This document shows, piece by piece, positions 10,811-20,729 of a DNA stretch of 64,000 nucleotides (position 1 is the first letter of the stretch; the number at the start of each line of letters is the position of its first letter). A model generated the notes under the pieces. That model did not search any database, had not been told where the DNA came from, and saw only the letters and a list, made by a program, of their open reading frames with translations. Made by a program: the position numbers and the translations under genes. Source of the stretch: an uncultured Prochlorococcus sp. (lineage in GTDB: Bacteria; Cyanobacteriota; Cyanobacteriia; PCC-6307; Cyanobiaceae); the NCBI GenBank assembly GCA_902600475.1, contig CACKJM010000002.1, positions 1-64,000 on the forward strand. Reading direction: 5' to 3'.

Positions 10811-12352
10811 ATGAATAATTATTTTGAAAAAATACTTCAAGCTGAAGTCTATGAAGTTGCAAAAAAAACACCACTAGATAAAGCTCATAATTTAAGTAAT
10901 ACACTTAATAATGAAATTTTTCTAAAAAGAGAAGATCTTCAAGATGTATTTTCATTCAAAATAAGAGGTGCATATAACAAAATGAGTAAGCTCACTAATT
11001 CACAGCTTGCTCAGGGAGTAATTACATCAAGTGCTGGTAATCATGCTCAAGGGGTTGCACTTAGTGCACTTAAGTTAAATTGCCAAGCAACCATATTAAT
11101 GCCAATTACAACACCTCTAGTAAAAGTTAATGCAGTAAAAAATTTAAAAGCAAAAGTTATATTATATGGCGATAACTATGATGAAACTTACAAAGAGGCA
11201 ATAAGGATTAGCCAAGAAAGAAATTTATGCTTTATTCATCCCTTTGATGATCCAGATGTAATAGCAGGACAAGGAACTATAGCTATTGAACTTGAACAAC
11301 AGCTTAAGGAAAAACCATATGCAATTTATATTGCTGTAGGTGGTGGTGGATTGATATCAGGAATATCCATATACGTTAAAAAAATATGGCCTGAAGTAAA
11401 AATAATTGGTGTAGAACCAGAAGATGCTGACGCTATGACGAAATCTTTGGAAGAAGAAAAAATTGTGGAATTATCCTCTGTCGGTCAATTTGCAGATGGA
11501 GTGGCTGTTAAAAAAATTGGTAAAAATACTTTTGATATTGGTAGAAAATATATAGATAAGATGATAAGGGTTAATACTGATGAAATATGTGCTGCTATAA
11601 AAGATGTTTTTGAGGATACTAGATCAATACTAGAGCCTGCAGGAGCTTTATCAATTGCAGGAATGAAAAAAGATATTTTAAATTCGAATCATTCAAATAG
11701 AAAAATGGTTGCGATTGCATGTGGCGCAAATATGAATTTTGAGAGGCTTAGATTTATAGCAGAAAGAGCAGAACTTGGAGAGTGTAAAGAAGTAATGATG
11801 GCTGTTGAAATTCCTGAACGTGCTGGTAGTCTAATTGATTTTTGTAAGTTACTTGATAATAGAAATTTAACTGAATTTAGCTATAGGATGTCGAATTCTA
11901 AGAATGCACAGATTTTTGTAGGAATTCAAGTCTATGGATTAAATGATAAAAAAAATCTATTAAATTTATTTAGAAATTCTGAGTACTCATTTATAGACAT
12001 AAGTGATGATGAATTATCTAAAAATCATCTCAGACATATGGTGGGTGGAAGATTACCAAGGAATTTCAAAGAGATGGATTATAGACACTTTGTCGAGCTT
12101 TTATACAGATTTGAGTTTCCTGAAAGGCCTGGGGCATTAATAAACTTCCTTAATAATATGAAATCTAATTGGTCTATAAGCGTGTTTCACTACAGGAATT
12201 ATGGTGCTGATGTAGGGAAAATTGTTATTGGAGTTTTAATCGATAAAAATGAGATATTAGAGTGGGATAAATTTGTAAGAATTCTAGGCTATAAATTTTG
12301 GGATGAAACTAAAAATGATACATATAGATTATTCCTTGGTGCATCAGATTGA
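10811..12352 (+). CDS. ilvA: Threonine ammonia-lyase (biosynthetic)
   Basis: FLKREDLQDVFSFKIRGAYNKM and SSAGNHAQGVAL; C-terminal ACT-like domains. Confidence 0.95.
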   Translation: MNNYFEKILQAEVYEVAKKTPLDKAHNLSNTLNNEIFLKREDLQDVFSFKIRGAYNKMSKLTNSQLAQGVITSSAGNHAQGVALSALKLNCQATILMPITTPLVKVNAVKNLKAKVILYGDNYDETYKEAIRISQERNLCFIHPFDDPDVIAGQGTIAIELEQQLKEKPYAIYIAVGGGGLISGISIYVKKIWPEVKIIGVEPEDADAMTKSLEEEKIVELSSVGQFADGVAVKKIGKNTFDIGRKYIDKMIRVNTDEICAAIKDVFEDTRSILEPAGALSIAGMKKDILNSNHSNRKMVAIACGANMNFERLRFIAERAELGECKEVMMAVEIPERAGSLIDFCKLLDNRNLTEFSYRMSNSKNAQIFVGIQVYGLNDKKNLLNLFRNSEYSFIDISDDELSKNHLRHMVGGRLPRNFKEMDYRHFVELLYRFEFPERPGALINFLNNMKSNWSISVFHYRNYGADVGKIVIGVLIDKNEILEWDKFVRILGYKFWDETKNDTYRLFLGASD

Positions 12353-12373
12353 ATTTAAGGTAAATTAGGAAAG

Positions 12374-12919
12374 ATTTCGGTAATCAAAATCAATCAATCT
12401 GATCTAAATACCACGCCAATACCTGATATAGATCTAGTTACTAAAGTTGAAGCTGTTCTATATTTGAAAGGAAGACCTATAACAAAAAAGGATCTTTCAG
12501 AAATTACTAATTCTGATATCAACTCAATAAATGATGCAATTAAAGACCTAAAAAATAAGTACTCTAATCCGAACTCAGCTATTGAATTAAATGCAGTAAA
12601 TAACAGTTTTTCTCTCGAATTAAAGTCCAGTCTTAATGAATTCGTCGATGATTTACTTCCTTCAGATTTGAAAACATCCGAATTAAGGACATTGGCAACT
12701 ATTGCGATCAAAAAAAAGATCCTGCAATCGGATCTTATACTTCTTCGAGGTTCAGGAGCCTATGATCATATTAAAGAATTATTAGAAAAAAAATTTATCG
12801 TCAAACGGAAGCAAAAAGAAGGTAGATCATATTGGTTATCATTATCAGAAAAGTTTTTTCAAACTTTTGCTGTAAGTAATGAATACCTCTCAAATATAGG
12901 AAGCAGCAATAATAAGTAA
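12374..12919 (+). CDS. scpB: Segregation and condensation protein B
   Basis: Frame of listed ORF 12464-12919 extended upstream: ISVIKINQSDLNTTPIPDIDLVTKVEAVLYLKGRPITKKDL; start tentatively ATT at 12374 because no ATG/GTG/TTG lies between stop codon 12356 and 12464. Confidence 0.75.
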   Translation: MSVIKINQSDLNTTPIPDIDLVTKVEAVLYLKGRPITKKDLSEITNSDINSINDAIKDLKNKYSNPNSAIELNAVNNSFSLELKSSLNEFVDDLLPSDLKTSELRTLATIAIKKKILQSDLILLRGSGAYDHIKELLEKKFIVKRKQKEGRSYWLSLSEKFFQTFAVSNEYLSNIGSSNNK

Positions 12920-12950
12920 ATGTTAGAATATATTAAATTACGAAAAGATA

Positions 12951-13229
12951 ATGTTATCTGAGATTTTTGCAGTTCTGGGCCAAACTCTATCAATTTATTC
13001 TTTCATATTGATAATAAGAATTTTACTTACATGGTTTCCGGGTATTGATTGGAGTAACAGTGTTTTATCTGCATTAACTTCAATCACAGATCCTTATTTA
13101 AACATTTTTAGAGGTATTATCCCTCCAATAGGTGGATTTGATATTTCATCATTATTAGCTTTTTTACTTTTAAATGTTATTCAAAACTTAATTACAAATC
13201 TCCAGTATGCAAGTTTAGGTTATAGCTGA
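12951..13229 (+). CDS. YggT family membrane protein
   Basis: RILLTWFPGIDWSN...LTSITDPYLNIFRGIIPPIGGFDISS. Confidence 0.9.
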   Translation: MLSEIFAVLGQTLSIYSFILIIRILLTWFPGIDWSNSVLSALTSITDPYLNIFRGIIPPIGGFDISSLLAFLLLNVIQNLITNLQYASLGYS

Positions 13230-13231
13230 AT

Positions 13232-13561
13232 TTATCTATCGTCCCCAGAACCGCTTATCATACCTTTAGCAGATCTTAATTTTAATTTTTCAAGGTTTTG
13301 TATAGCAACATCCTCTAAATTGAAATTTAATTCAGTACAAAGATTTGATATGTACCACAAAACATCTCCCAACTCTTTTTTAATACCTAATTTTGATTCG
13401 TTATCAAATATTCCATTTTTATCTCTTATAACTTTTTTTACTTTTTCTGCTACTTCACCAGCTTCTCCAACTAAACCGAGAGTTGGATAAATATTATTTG
13501 AGCCTAAATCTGGATATTGTGCAGTTTCTCTAGCTTTTTTCTGATAAGTTTTAAAATCCAT
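13232..13561 (-). CDS. MazG-like nucleotide pyrophosphohydrolase
   Basis: GLVGEAGEVAEKVKK...KKELGDVLWYISNLC. Confidence 0.9.
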   Translation of the reverse strand: MDFKTYQKKARETAQYPDLGSNNIYPTLGLVGEAGEVAEKVKKVIRDKNGIFDNESKLGIKKELGDVLWYISNLCTELNFNLEDVAIQNLEKLKLRSAKGMISGSGDDR

Positions 13562-13622
13562 GACTTAAATAACTAACTTTGGGTATGGTAAATTTATTTA
13601 TATCTAGCAATATTATCTATAT

Positions 13623-15413
13623 ATGTCGAATATTGATTTAAAAAGAAGAACAAAAATAGTAGCAACTATTGGCCCTGCAACTCAAACTGAAGAAATAATT
13701 ACAGATTTAATTAAAGCTGGGGTAACTACATTCAGATTAAATTTCTCACATGGAGATCATAAAGATCATGCGGAGAGAATAAAAACCATAAGGGAAGTAT
13801 CGAAAAAGTTAGATATAGATATTGGAATATTGCAGGATCTTCAAGGACCTAAAATAAGATTAGGGCGCTTTAAAGATGGTCCAGTAAAAGTTAAAAAAGG
13901 TGATAAATTCACACTGACATCGAATGAAGTCGAATGCACAAATACTATTGCAAATGTAACCTACAACAAACTTTCTCAGGAAGTTACCGAAGGGAAAAGA
14001 ATACTATTAGATGATGGTAAAATAGAAATGATTGTAGAAAAAGTTGATATAAAAGCTAATCTTTTAGAGTGCTTGGTAACTGTAGGGGGAGTTCTTTCAA
14101 ACAATAAAGGTGTTAATTTCCCAGATGTTCAATTATCAGTAAAAGCATTAACAGAAAAAGATAAAAAGGATTTAAAATTCGGTTTATCTGAAGGGGTTGA
14201 TTGGATAGCCCTAAGTTTCGTAAGAAATCCATCCGATATAAACGAGATAAAGGATTTAATAAACAAAAATGGGCATTCAACTCCGGTAGTCGCAAAAATA
14301 GAAAAGTTTGAAGCTATTGATCAAATTGATACAGTATTACCCCTATGTGATGGGGTTATGGTTGCAAGAGGTGATTTGGGAGTTGAAATGCCTGCTGAAG
14401 AAGTTCCTCTTTTACAAAAAGAATTAATAAGAAAAGCTAATTCATTAGGTATCCCAATAATTACAGCGACCCAAATGCTTGATTCTATGGCTTCTAACCC
14501 AAGACCAACTAGGGCCGAAGTTAGTGATGTTGCAAATGCAATTCTGGATGGAACTGATGCAGTAATGCTTTCAAACGAAACTGCAGTTGGCGATTATCCT
14601 GTAGAAGCAGTAGAAACGATGGCGACCATAGCGAGAAGAATCGAAAGGGATTATCCACTTAAAGCTATTGAAAGCCACTTACCTAGTACGATCCCAAATG
14701 CTATTAGTGCAGCAGTAAGTAATATAGCTAGACAACTTGATGCAGGAGCTATAATCCCTTTAACAAAATCAGGCTCTACCGCTAGAAATGTAAGTAAGTT
14801 CAGACCACCGACACCTATCTTGGCAACTACTACAGAGAGGACTGTGGCAAGAAGATTGCAACTTGTTTGGGGAGTTACTCCTATAGTAGTTAATAATGAT
14901 GAAAGAACAGCAAAAACTTTTAGTTTAGCTATGCAAATTGCTCAGGAGATGGGGATCCTTAATCAAGGAGATTTAGTAGTTCAAACCGCAGGCACATTAA
15001 CTGGCATTAGCGGCTCTACAGATTTAATAAAAGTTGGTTTAGTAAGAAAGATCGTATCAAGAGGAATTTCAATAGGGGAAATCGGTGTTACAGGTAAAGC
15101 AAGAATAATAAAAAACAATCTTGATATGTCGTTAATTTGTCCCGGAGAGATATTATTTGTACCTGAGGAATTAATGAAAAATATTCCTTTGAGTAAAAAT
15201 ATTGCCGGCATTGTTACGAACCAAAATGTTAATGATGTTTATGCTTTGTTTAACAAAAATAAAAAAAAGATTTCTACAATATGTAATTTAGAAAATATGG
15301 ATAATCATCAAATTAGTAATGGCGACCTTATTACACTCCAACTTAATGAAGGTGTTATATATATGGGACAAATTGAAGATGATGATGCAATAGATAAATA
15401 TAAATATGTCTAG
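13623..15413 (+). CDS. pyk: Pyruvate kinase
   Basis: RRTKIVATIGPATQT, LQDLQGPKIRLGRF, VMVARGDLGVEMP, ITATQMLDSM. Confidence 0.97.
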   Translation: MSNIDLKRRTKIVATIGPATQTEEIITDLIKAGVTTFRLNFSHGDHKDHAERIKTIREVSKKLDIDIGILQDLQGPKIRLGRFKDGPVKVKKGDKFTLTSNEVECTNTIANVTYNKLSQEVTEGKRILLDDGKIEMIVEKVDIKANLLECLVTVGGVLSNNKGVNFPDVQLSVKALTEKDKKDLKFGLSEGVDWIALSFVRNPSDINEIKDLINKNGHSTPVVAKIEKFEAIDQIDTVLPLCDGVMVARGDLGVEMPAEEVPLLQKELIRKANSLGIPIITATQMLDSMASNPRPTRAEVSDVANAILDGTDAVMLSNETAVGDYPVEAVETMATIARRIERDYPLKAIESHLPSTIPNAISAAVSNIARQLDAGAIIPLTKSGSTARNVSKFRPPTPILATTTERTVARRLQLVWGVTPIVVNNDERTAKTFSLAMQIAQEMGILNQGDLVVQTAGTLTGISGSTDLIKVGLVRKIVSRGISIGEIGVTGKARIIKNNLDMSLICPGEILFVPEELMKNIPLSKNIAGIVTNQNVNDVYALFNKNKKKISTICNLENMDNHQISNGDLITLQLNEGVIYMGQIEDDDAIDKYKYV

Positions 15414-16638
15414 GAATATCTCAATAAAAGAAGCCTTAGGCATGGCCACAAAAACTTTACTTTCGAACAAATTGAGAAGTTCGTTAACAATGCTGGGGAT
15501 TATTATAGGAAATGCATCAGTTATTACACTTGTAGGACTTGGTAGAGGTGCTCAAACACTAGCAAAAAACCAATTAAGTAATTTAGGTGCAAATGTTTTA
15601 TTCATTGTTCCAGGAAATAATGACACAAGAAGAAGAGGTATTTCATTTCCTAAAAACCTTGTTTTAGAGGATGCCATAGCAATAAGTAATCAAGTACCAA
15701 CAGTTAAAAAAGTTGCTCCTCAAATCTCTGCAAACGAAATAGTTCAATCAAATTCTAAAAGTCTAAATATATCAATTGCAGGAGTTACTCCAGAATTTCT
15801 AGAAGTAAGAAGTTTTGAAGTAGATAAGGGAAGATTTTTATCAAAAAGTGATCTTAATAGTGCAAGAAGTTATGTAGTAATAGGACCTGATCTTAAAGAC
15901 GAATTTTTTAAAGATAAATCTTCATCACTTGGGAAAAAAATCAGAATTAAAGATCATACTTATGAAATTATCGGAATATTAAAACCAAAAGGTGCTGTAT
16001 TTGGAAGTAATCAAGATAAAAATGCCTATATTCCGTTAACCACCATGGTAAATAGAATTACGGGTAAGGATCCTACATATGGTGTAAGTTTAAGCTTCAT
16101 AAGTGTAGAGGCGATTAATAAAAATGCAACCAGTGCTGCTAAATTTCAAATTACTAACTTATTAAGGCAAAGACATAAAATAATAAGAGATGATGACTTC
16201 GCTGTTAGATCGCAGGAAGACGCATTAAATATAGTAACTAACATAACAAGTGGGCTAACTTTTTTATTGGCAGGTATTGGTGCAGTATCTTTAGTTGTTG
16301 GAGGCATAGGAATCATGAATATTATGCTTGTTTCTGTTAGCGAAAGGACTGAAGAGATTGGTCTTAGAAAAGCAATAGGAGCTAAACAGTCAGATATTTT
16401 AATTCAATTTTTAATTGAGGCATTGATTTTATCCACAATTGGAGGATTAATTGGAACAACAACGGGATTATCAGGCGTTTTGCTTTTATCTCTTGTAACA
16501 CCACTTCCTGCATCTGTAGGAATTACAACAACTTTTTCTACTATGATCATTTCAGGATCAATAGGTCTAATCTTTGGCGTTTTACCAGCAAAAAGAGCTT
16601 CTAAATTAGATCCAATTGTTGCATTGAGAAGTTTATAA
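15406..16638 (+). CDS. ABC transporter permease, MacB/FtsX type
   Basis: N-terminal KLRSSLTMLGIIIGNASVI, MacB-PCD region, C-terminal SERTEEIGLRKAIGAK. Confidence 0.92.
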   Translation: MSRNISIKEALGMATKTLLSNKLRSSLTMLGIIIGNASVITLVGLGRGAQTLAKNQLSNLGANVLFIVPGNNDTRRRGISFPKNLVLEDAIAISNQVPTVKKVAPQISANEIVQSNSKSLNISIAGVTPEFLEVRSFEVDKGRFLSKSDLNSARSYVVIGPDLKDEFFKDKSSSLGKKIRIKDHTYEIIGILKPKGAVFGSNQDKNAYIPLTTMVNRITGKDPTYGVSLSFISVEAINKNATSAAKFQITNLLRQRHKIIRDDDFAVRSQEDALNIVTNITSGLTFLLAGIGAVSLVVGGIGIMNIMLVSVSERTEEIGLRKAIGAKQSDILIQFLIEALILSTIGGLIGTTTGLSGVLLLSLVTPLPASVGITTTFSTMIISGSIGLIFGVLPAKRASKLDPIVALRSL

Positions 16639-16653
16639 ATAAAATTTATAATA

Positions 16654-17220
16654 ATGCTCAATTTTTATAAATTTATTGAGATACTTGTGAGTCTTCAATC
16701 ACTAGTAATAACAACAATGTTACCTGTTTTTATTCCATTACCATTTATAGATAAATCCAACATTAGCTTCGAGATTCCCATAACATGGCAAATTCCAACC
16801 TTAATATTACTAACAATTATATTTAATAAAAAAGTAGTTTTCCGAGCATTTTCTATATATTTAATTCTAGGTTTATTTATATATCCAGTCTTCCATAAAG
16901 GGGGTTCACTAGGATATTTGCTAACTCCAAATTTCGGATATTTATTAGGCGTATATCCATTAATCAATATCATTGATAATTTAAATACAAGGAATAAAAT
17001 AAATGTTGGCAACTTTTTAATATATGGATTTATAGCAATATTGGCTATGCATTTTACTGGAATACTATACAACTTTATACAAGTAATATATTACAGTAAA
17101 TTTAATTTATTTTTATATAATTTAGGGAAATATTCTGTAGGTAAAATTGGATATCATTTTATTATGCTTTTTCCACTACTATTACTTATAAAAACTATTA
17201 GACGTTTTAATAAAAGCTAA
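16654..17220 (+). CDS. bioY: BioY family biotin transporter S-component
   Basis: Multi-TM, LILGLFIYPVFHKGGSLGYLLTPNFGYLLGV resembles BioY GxxGxxPVF...GG pattern. Confidence 0.75.
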   Translation: MLNFYKFIEILVSLQSLVITTMLPVFIPLPFIDKSNISFEIPITWQIPTLILLTIIFNKKVVFRAFSIYLILGLFIYPVFHKGGSLGYLLTPNFGYLLGVYPLINIIDNLNTRNKINVGNFLIYGFIAILAMHFTGILYNFIQVIYYSKFNLFLYNLGKYSVGKIGYHFIMLFPLLLLIKTIRRFNKS

Positions 17221-17222
17221 TA

Positions 17223-17681
17223 ATGATTAATAAAATACAAACAAAATTATATTTTTTATCTTTAAGTATTTTTATTATTTTTATAGATCAATATACGAAA
17301 TATATAATGTTTAATAATTATAAAATATTTATAAATAAAGATTTTCTTATATTTAAATTAGACTATGTAAAAAATTACGGGGCAGCATTTAACATATTAA
17401 GTGGCAATAGAATACTACTATCTTTCTTAAGTTTTATTTTTTCAATATCACTTATTTATTTAATATTAAGGAAAAAAAATTTAAACTCTATAGATCTATA
17501 TTCTTATAGTTTCATTCTTGGCGGAACTATTGGTAATGGAATGGATAGAATATTAAAAGGTTTTGTAATAGATTTTATAAACTTAAATATTATAGATTTT
17601 CCAGTATTTAACATTGCTGATATATCTATTAATATTGGTTTTATTTTTTTAATTTATAATATTTTTAAAAATAAAAGATAA
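17223..17681 (+). CDS. lspA: Lipoprotein signal peptidase
   Basis: DQYTKY, VKNYGAAFNIL, GNGMDRILKGFVIDFI, FPVFNIADISINIG. Confidence 0.95.
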   Translation: MINKIQTKLYFLSLSIFIIFIDQYTKYIMFNNYKIFINKDFLIFKLDYVKNYGAAFNILSGNRILLSFLSFIFSISLIYLILRKKNLNSIDLYSYSFILGGTIGNGMDRILKGFVIDFINLNIIDFPVFNIADISINIGFIFLIYNIFKNKR

Positions 17682-17682
17682 T

Positions 17683-17805
17683 ATGAGTTACTTGAAACTA
17701 AAGTACATAAAATATTTTATATTAATTTTATTTATATATATTTATAAGAATAGTAAATATTTATACGCTTTTATTTTTAATAATTTTTATGTATATATTT
17801 TATAA
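17683..17805 (+). CDS. Putative 40-aa hydrophobic mini-ORF
   Basis: MSYLKLKYIKYFILILFIYIYKNSKYLYAFIFNNFYVYIL; ATG one base after lspA stop; overlaps start of next gene; very AT-rich so may be chance. Confidence 0.3.
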   Translation: MSYLKLKYIKYFILILFIYIYKNSKYLYAFIFNNFYVYIL

Positions 17806-19168
17806 TTTTGACAAAAAATTATTTAAAAAGATAGTTTATAAAGTTATATACAAAAATAAAAAAAATACATTTTCATTCAAAAATACATATGGTGCTGCCA
17901 AAATAAGTTTGGAAGGGATCGAGAATATAAATAAAAAAATTAATGATAAAGTAAAAGTTGAATTGTTAAATTACCAAAAAAATAAACTAGAGTCGCAATT
18001 AAAAACTGGAGATTACAAAGTTACTCTTTTCGGAGCAGGTTCTTCAGGAAAAACATCTATAGCAAGATCTTTATTAAAAAATATTGTCGGACAAACTTCA
18101 GCCAAAATAGGTACCACAAAACAAATTAATAGCTATAAAATTCGGATCCCAATCTTAAAAAGAAATATTAATATTATTGATACTCCAGGATTATTCGAAC
18201 CATCCAAATTAGGCGAAGAAAGAGAAAAAGCAACAATTATGCAAGCATCAAATTCTGACTTAGTTCTATTTGTTTTAGATCAGGACATAAATAAATACGA
18301 AAACTACTTAATTAAAGAATTATTGAAAATAGGAAAAAAAATAATAATAGTGCTTAATAAATGTGATTTACGGTCTAGAGATGAAAATGATCTCATCAAA
18401 GAAAATATAATTTCAATAACTTCAGCTAAAAAAAATAAAATATCAGTTGTTCAAACAATTGCTTTACCTCAAAAATCTTCATACATAAAATCAGATGCCT
18501 TAAATTTAGTTCCAGAGGTAGGAAGTTTATTTAAAGAAATAATTGAAACGCTTGATAATAATGGTGAAGAGTTATTGGCAGATAATATCCTTTTTCGCTC
18601 AAATAAATTAGGTATTAAAAGTAAAAACTTCGTACAAGAACAAAGATATATAATGTCAAATAAAGTTATTAACAAATACATGTGGATAACAGGTGGAGTA
18701 ATACTAGTTAATCCACTTCCTGCTGTAGATTTTCTTACTACTACATCTGTTAATCTCCAAATGATAATGGAATTGTCAAAGATATATGAAATTAAGCTGA
18801 CAAAAAAAGATGCAAAAGATTTATCTAAATCATTGCTAGGCGCATTGGCTAAACAAGGAATACTAAAAGGAGGGCTCGCCATTCTCTCTCCTGCATTAGC
18901 TACAAGTTTGACTAAAATTATAATATCTAAATCGATACAATCAATTACAGCAGGATGGTTAATAAGGATAGTAGGACTTAGTTTGATTGAATATTTTAAA
19001 AATGGCCAAGATTGGGGAGATGGAGGAATTCAAGAAGTTGTAGATAAGATCTATAGCATAAGTAAAAGAGAGGATATTCTAAATAACTTCGTGAAAGAAG
19101 CTATTTCAAAAATTGAGATAAATAAGTATTTTAAATCAAAAAAAAGTTTGCCTCCATTTCCTATGTGA
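17789..19168 (+). CDS. Era-like GTPase with C-terminal DUF697 membrane domain
   Basis: FGAGSSGKTSIARSL (G1), IIDTPGLFEP (G3), IIVLNKCDLRSR (G4); C-terminal hydrophobic domain. Confidence 0.85.
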   Translation: MYIFYNFDKKLFKKIVYKVIYKNKKNTFSFKNTYGAAKISLEGIENINKKINDKVKVELLNYQKNKLESQLKTGDYKVTLFGAGSSGKTSIARSLLKNIVGQTSAKIGTTKQINSYKIRIPILKRNINIIDTPGLFEPSKLGEEREKATIMQASNSDLVLFVLDQDINKYENYLIKELLKIGKKIIIVLNKCDLRSRDENDLIKENIISITSAKKNKISVVQTIALPQKSSYIKSDALNLVPEVGSLFKEIIETLDNNGEELLADNILFRSNKLGIKSKNFVQEQRYIMSNKVINKYMWITGGVILVNPLPAVDFLTTTSVNLQMIMELSKIYEIKLTKKDAKDLSKSLLGALAKQGILKGGLAILSPALATSLTKIIISKSIQSITAGWLIRIVGLSLIEYFKNGQDWGDGGIQEVVDKIYSISKREDILNNFVKEAISKIEINKYFKSKKSLPPFPM

Positions 19169-19298
19169 GATTCGATAATTGATCATTTAGATAAGCTCTG
19201 AAATCAAAAATAGTTATTAAAACTAAGTAAGCAACACAAATTGCTATAGATATAAACCCTGTTATTATGGCGATAATTTTTGGTCTAAAAAAATTCAT
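19161..19298 (-). CDS. 45-aa single-TM protein (unlisted)
   Basis: MNFFRPKIIAIITGFISIAICVAYLVLITIFDFRAYLNDQLSNLT; start overlaps end of downstream-strand decarboxylase gene by 4 bp, consistent with translational coupling. Confidence 0.65.
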   Translation of the reverse strand: MNFFRPKIIAIITGFISIAICVAYLVLITIFDFRAYLNDQLSNLT

Positions 19299-20686
19299 TG
19301 ATAACCATCTAATAATTTTAAAAGTTCTTCAATATGAGATTCTTTTGTATTGTAGTTTCCCATGACGACACGTAAAAAATATTTAGCTTTATATTTTGGT
19401 CTTGAAAGCATAAAATTATTTTTCATAAGTTCATTAACTTTATTTTTAGTCCATAAATCCGTATCTTTAGGTTTTAATCCCCTTGGTAGAAATGAGACAA
19501 TATGTAGAGGGCCTGAATATATTTCAAATTTATTTTTATTAATATTTTTTAAAAATAAGTCTTTTCTTTTTATTGATGATTTTAATATTTCTTCAATTCC
19601 GTTAAGGCCTAAAAAGCGTAAACCAAGCCAAAGTTTTATAACCTCTGCGGGCCTAGAGCCTTGTATACCTATTTCTCCCCTGTTAATGATATTTTCTGTT
19701 GTTGATATGTATGGAAGTCCAGTAGAAAATGTATTTTCTAATGTACTCATATCAGAAACTAATAGCAAGGAGGATGTCTTAGTAATACCAATTATTTTTT
19801 GAGGATTTATTGTTATAGAGTTAGATTGGTTAATATTATGTAAACCATCAATTGGAATAGAAGTTACTGCAAAAATCCCTCCAATAGAGCCATCGATGTG
19901 TAACCATATATTCTTTTCTTTGCATATATCACTTATATCTTTAATAGGATCAATTGCTCCTCGTACTGTAGTTCCAAGAGTGGCAACAATTGCGAAGATT
20001 TTTTTATTTTCTATCAAACAATCATCTAATGTTTTTCTAAGATTTTGTATATCCATACTACCTTTTTTATCAGTTTTAATCCTGACAAGATTTGTAGCAT
20101 CTAGACCCATTATTTTTATGCATTTAATAAAAGAAGAATGAGCATCTTCACTTACAATCAGTACACAATTTGAATCTGAACCTAATCCAGCATTATTTCT
20201 GGCTGCTATGAGTGCATTCAAATTACTTAGAGTACCTCCGCTAGCAGCTATACCTCCTGAGGAATCATTAAATCCTATTTTCTTTGCAAACCATTTGCAT
20301 AATGATTCCTCAAGCAAAGTTACACTTGGAGATAACTCGTAAGCAAGAAGATTATTATTTAAACCAGCAGCAATTAAATCTCCTAAAATAGAGAAAATTA
20401 AAGGTGGGGGATCAAGGTGTGCTAATGAGCCAGGATGAACGGGATTAAATGAATTATTTAAAAGAGATTCCATCTCCGAAAACAATTCTTCTGCAGAGTT
20501 ACCATCCTCATCAGGCATAATACTCTTGAAATTTTCATCAAAAGATAAAGGACCATTTTTTTCGGCTTTAGAGAACCATTCACATAGAATTTGACTTGTC
20601 CTATTGACAAGGAGCTTCAAATTATCATTAGTCCCAATATACGAGGGGAAATATATATCTTTATTATTAATTAAATCTTCAGTCAT
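19295..20686 (-). CDS. Pyridoxal-dependent group II decarboxylase
   Basis: VHPGSLAHLDPPP, IAASGGTLSNLNAL, HIDGSIGG, NPQKIIGITKTSSLLL (PLP lysine region). Confidence 0.9.
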   Translation of the reverse strand: MTEDLINNKDIYFPSYIGTNDNLKLLVNRTSQILCEWFSKAEKNGPLSFDENFKSIMPDEDGNSAEELFSEMESLLNNSFNPVHPGSLAHLDPPPLIFSILGDLIAAGLNNNLLAYELSPSVTLLEESLCKWFAKKIGFNDSSGGIAASGGTLSNLNALIAARNNAGLGSDSNCVLIVSEDAHSSFIKCIKIMGLDATNLVRIKTDKKGSMDIQNLRKTLDDCLIENKKIFAIVATLGTTVRGAIDPIKDISDICKEKNIWLHIDGSIGGIFAVTSIPIDGLHNINQSNSITINPQKIIGITKTSSLLLVSDMSTLENTFSTGLPYISTTENIINRGEIGIQGSRPAEVIKLWLGLRFLGLNGIEEILKSSIKRKDLFLKNINKNKFEIYSGPLHIVSFLPRGLKPKDTDLWTKNKVNELMKNNFMLSRPKYKAKYFLRVVMGNYNTKESHIEELLKLLDGYQ

Positions 20687-20729
20687 CAGATAGGATATCT
20701 ATTAACAAGTCTATTCTCAATATTGATAA

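Noticed and set aside
15406-16638. Orphan ABC permease as part of an antimicrobial export system
   Set aside because: No adjacent ATPase or peptide gene; similar lone permeases are common core genes in cyanobacteria.
16654-17810. Very AT-rich bioY-lspA block as a genomic island
   Set aside because: Genes are core functions, no integrase, tRNA or repeat boundary; AT richness is common for membrane genes in this genome type.
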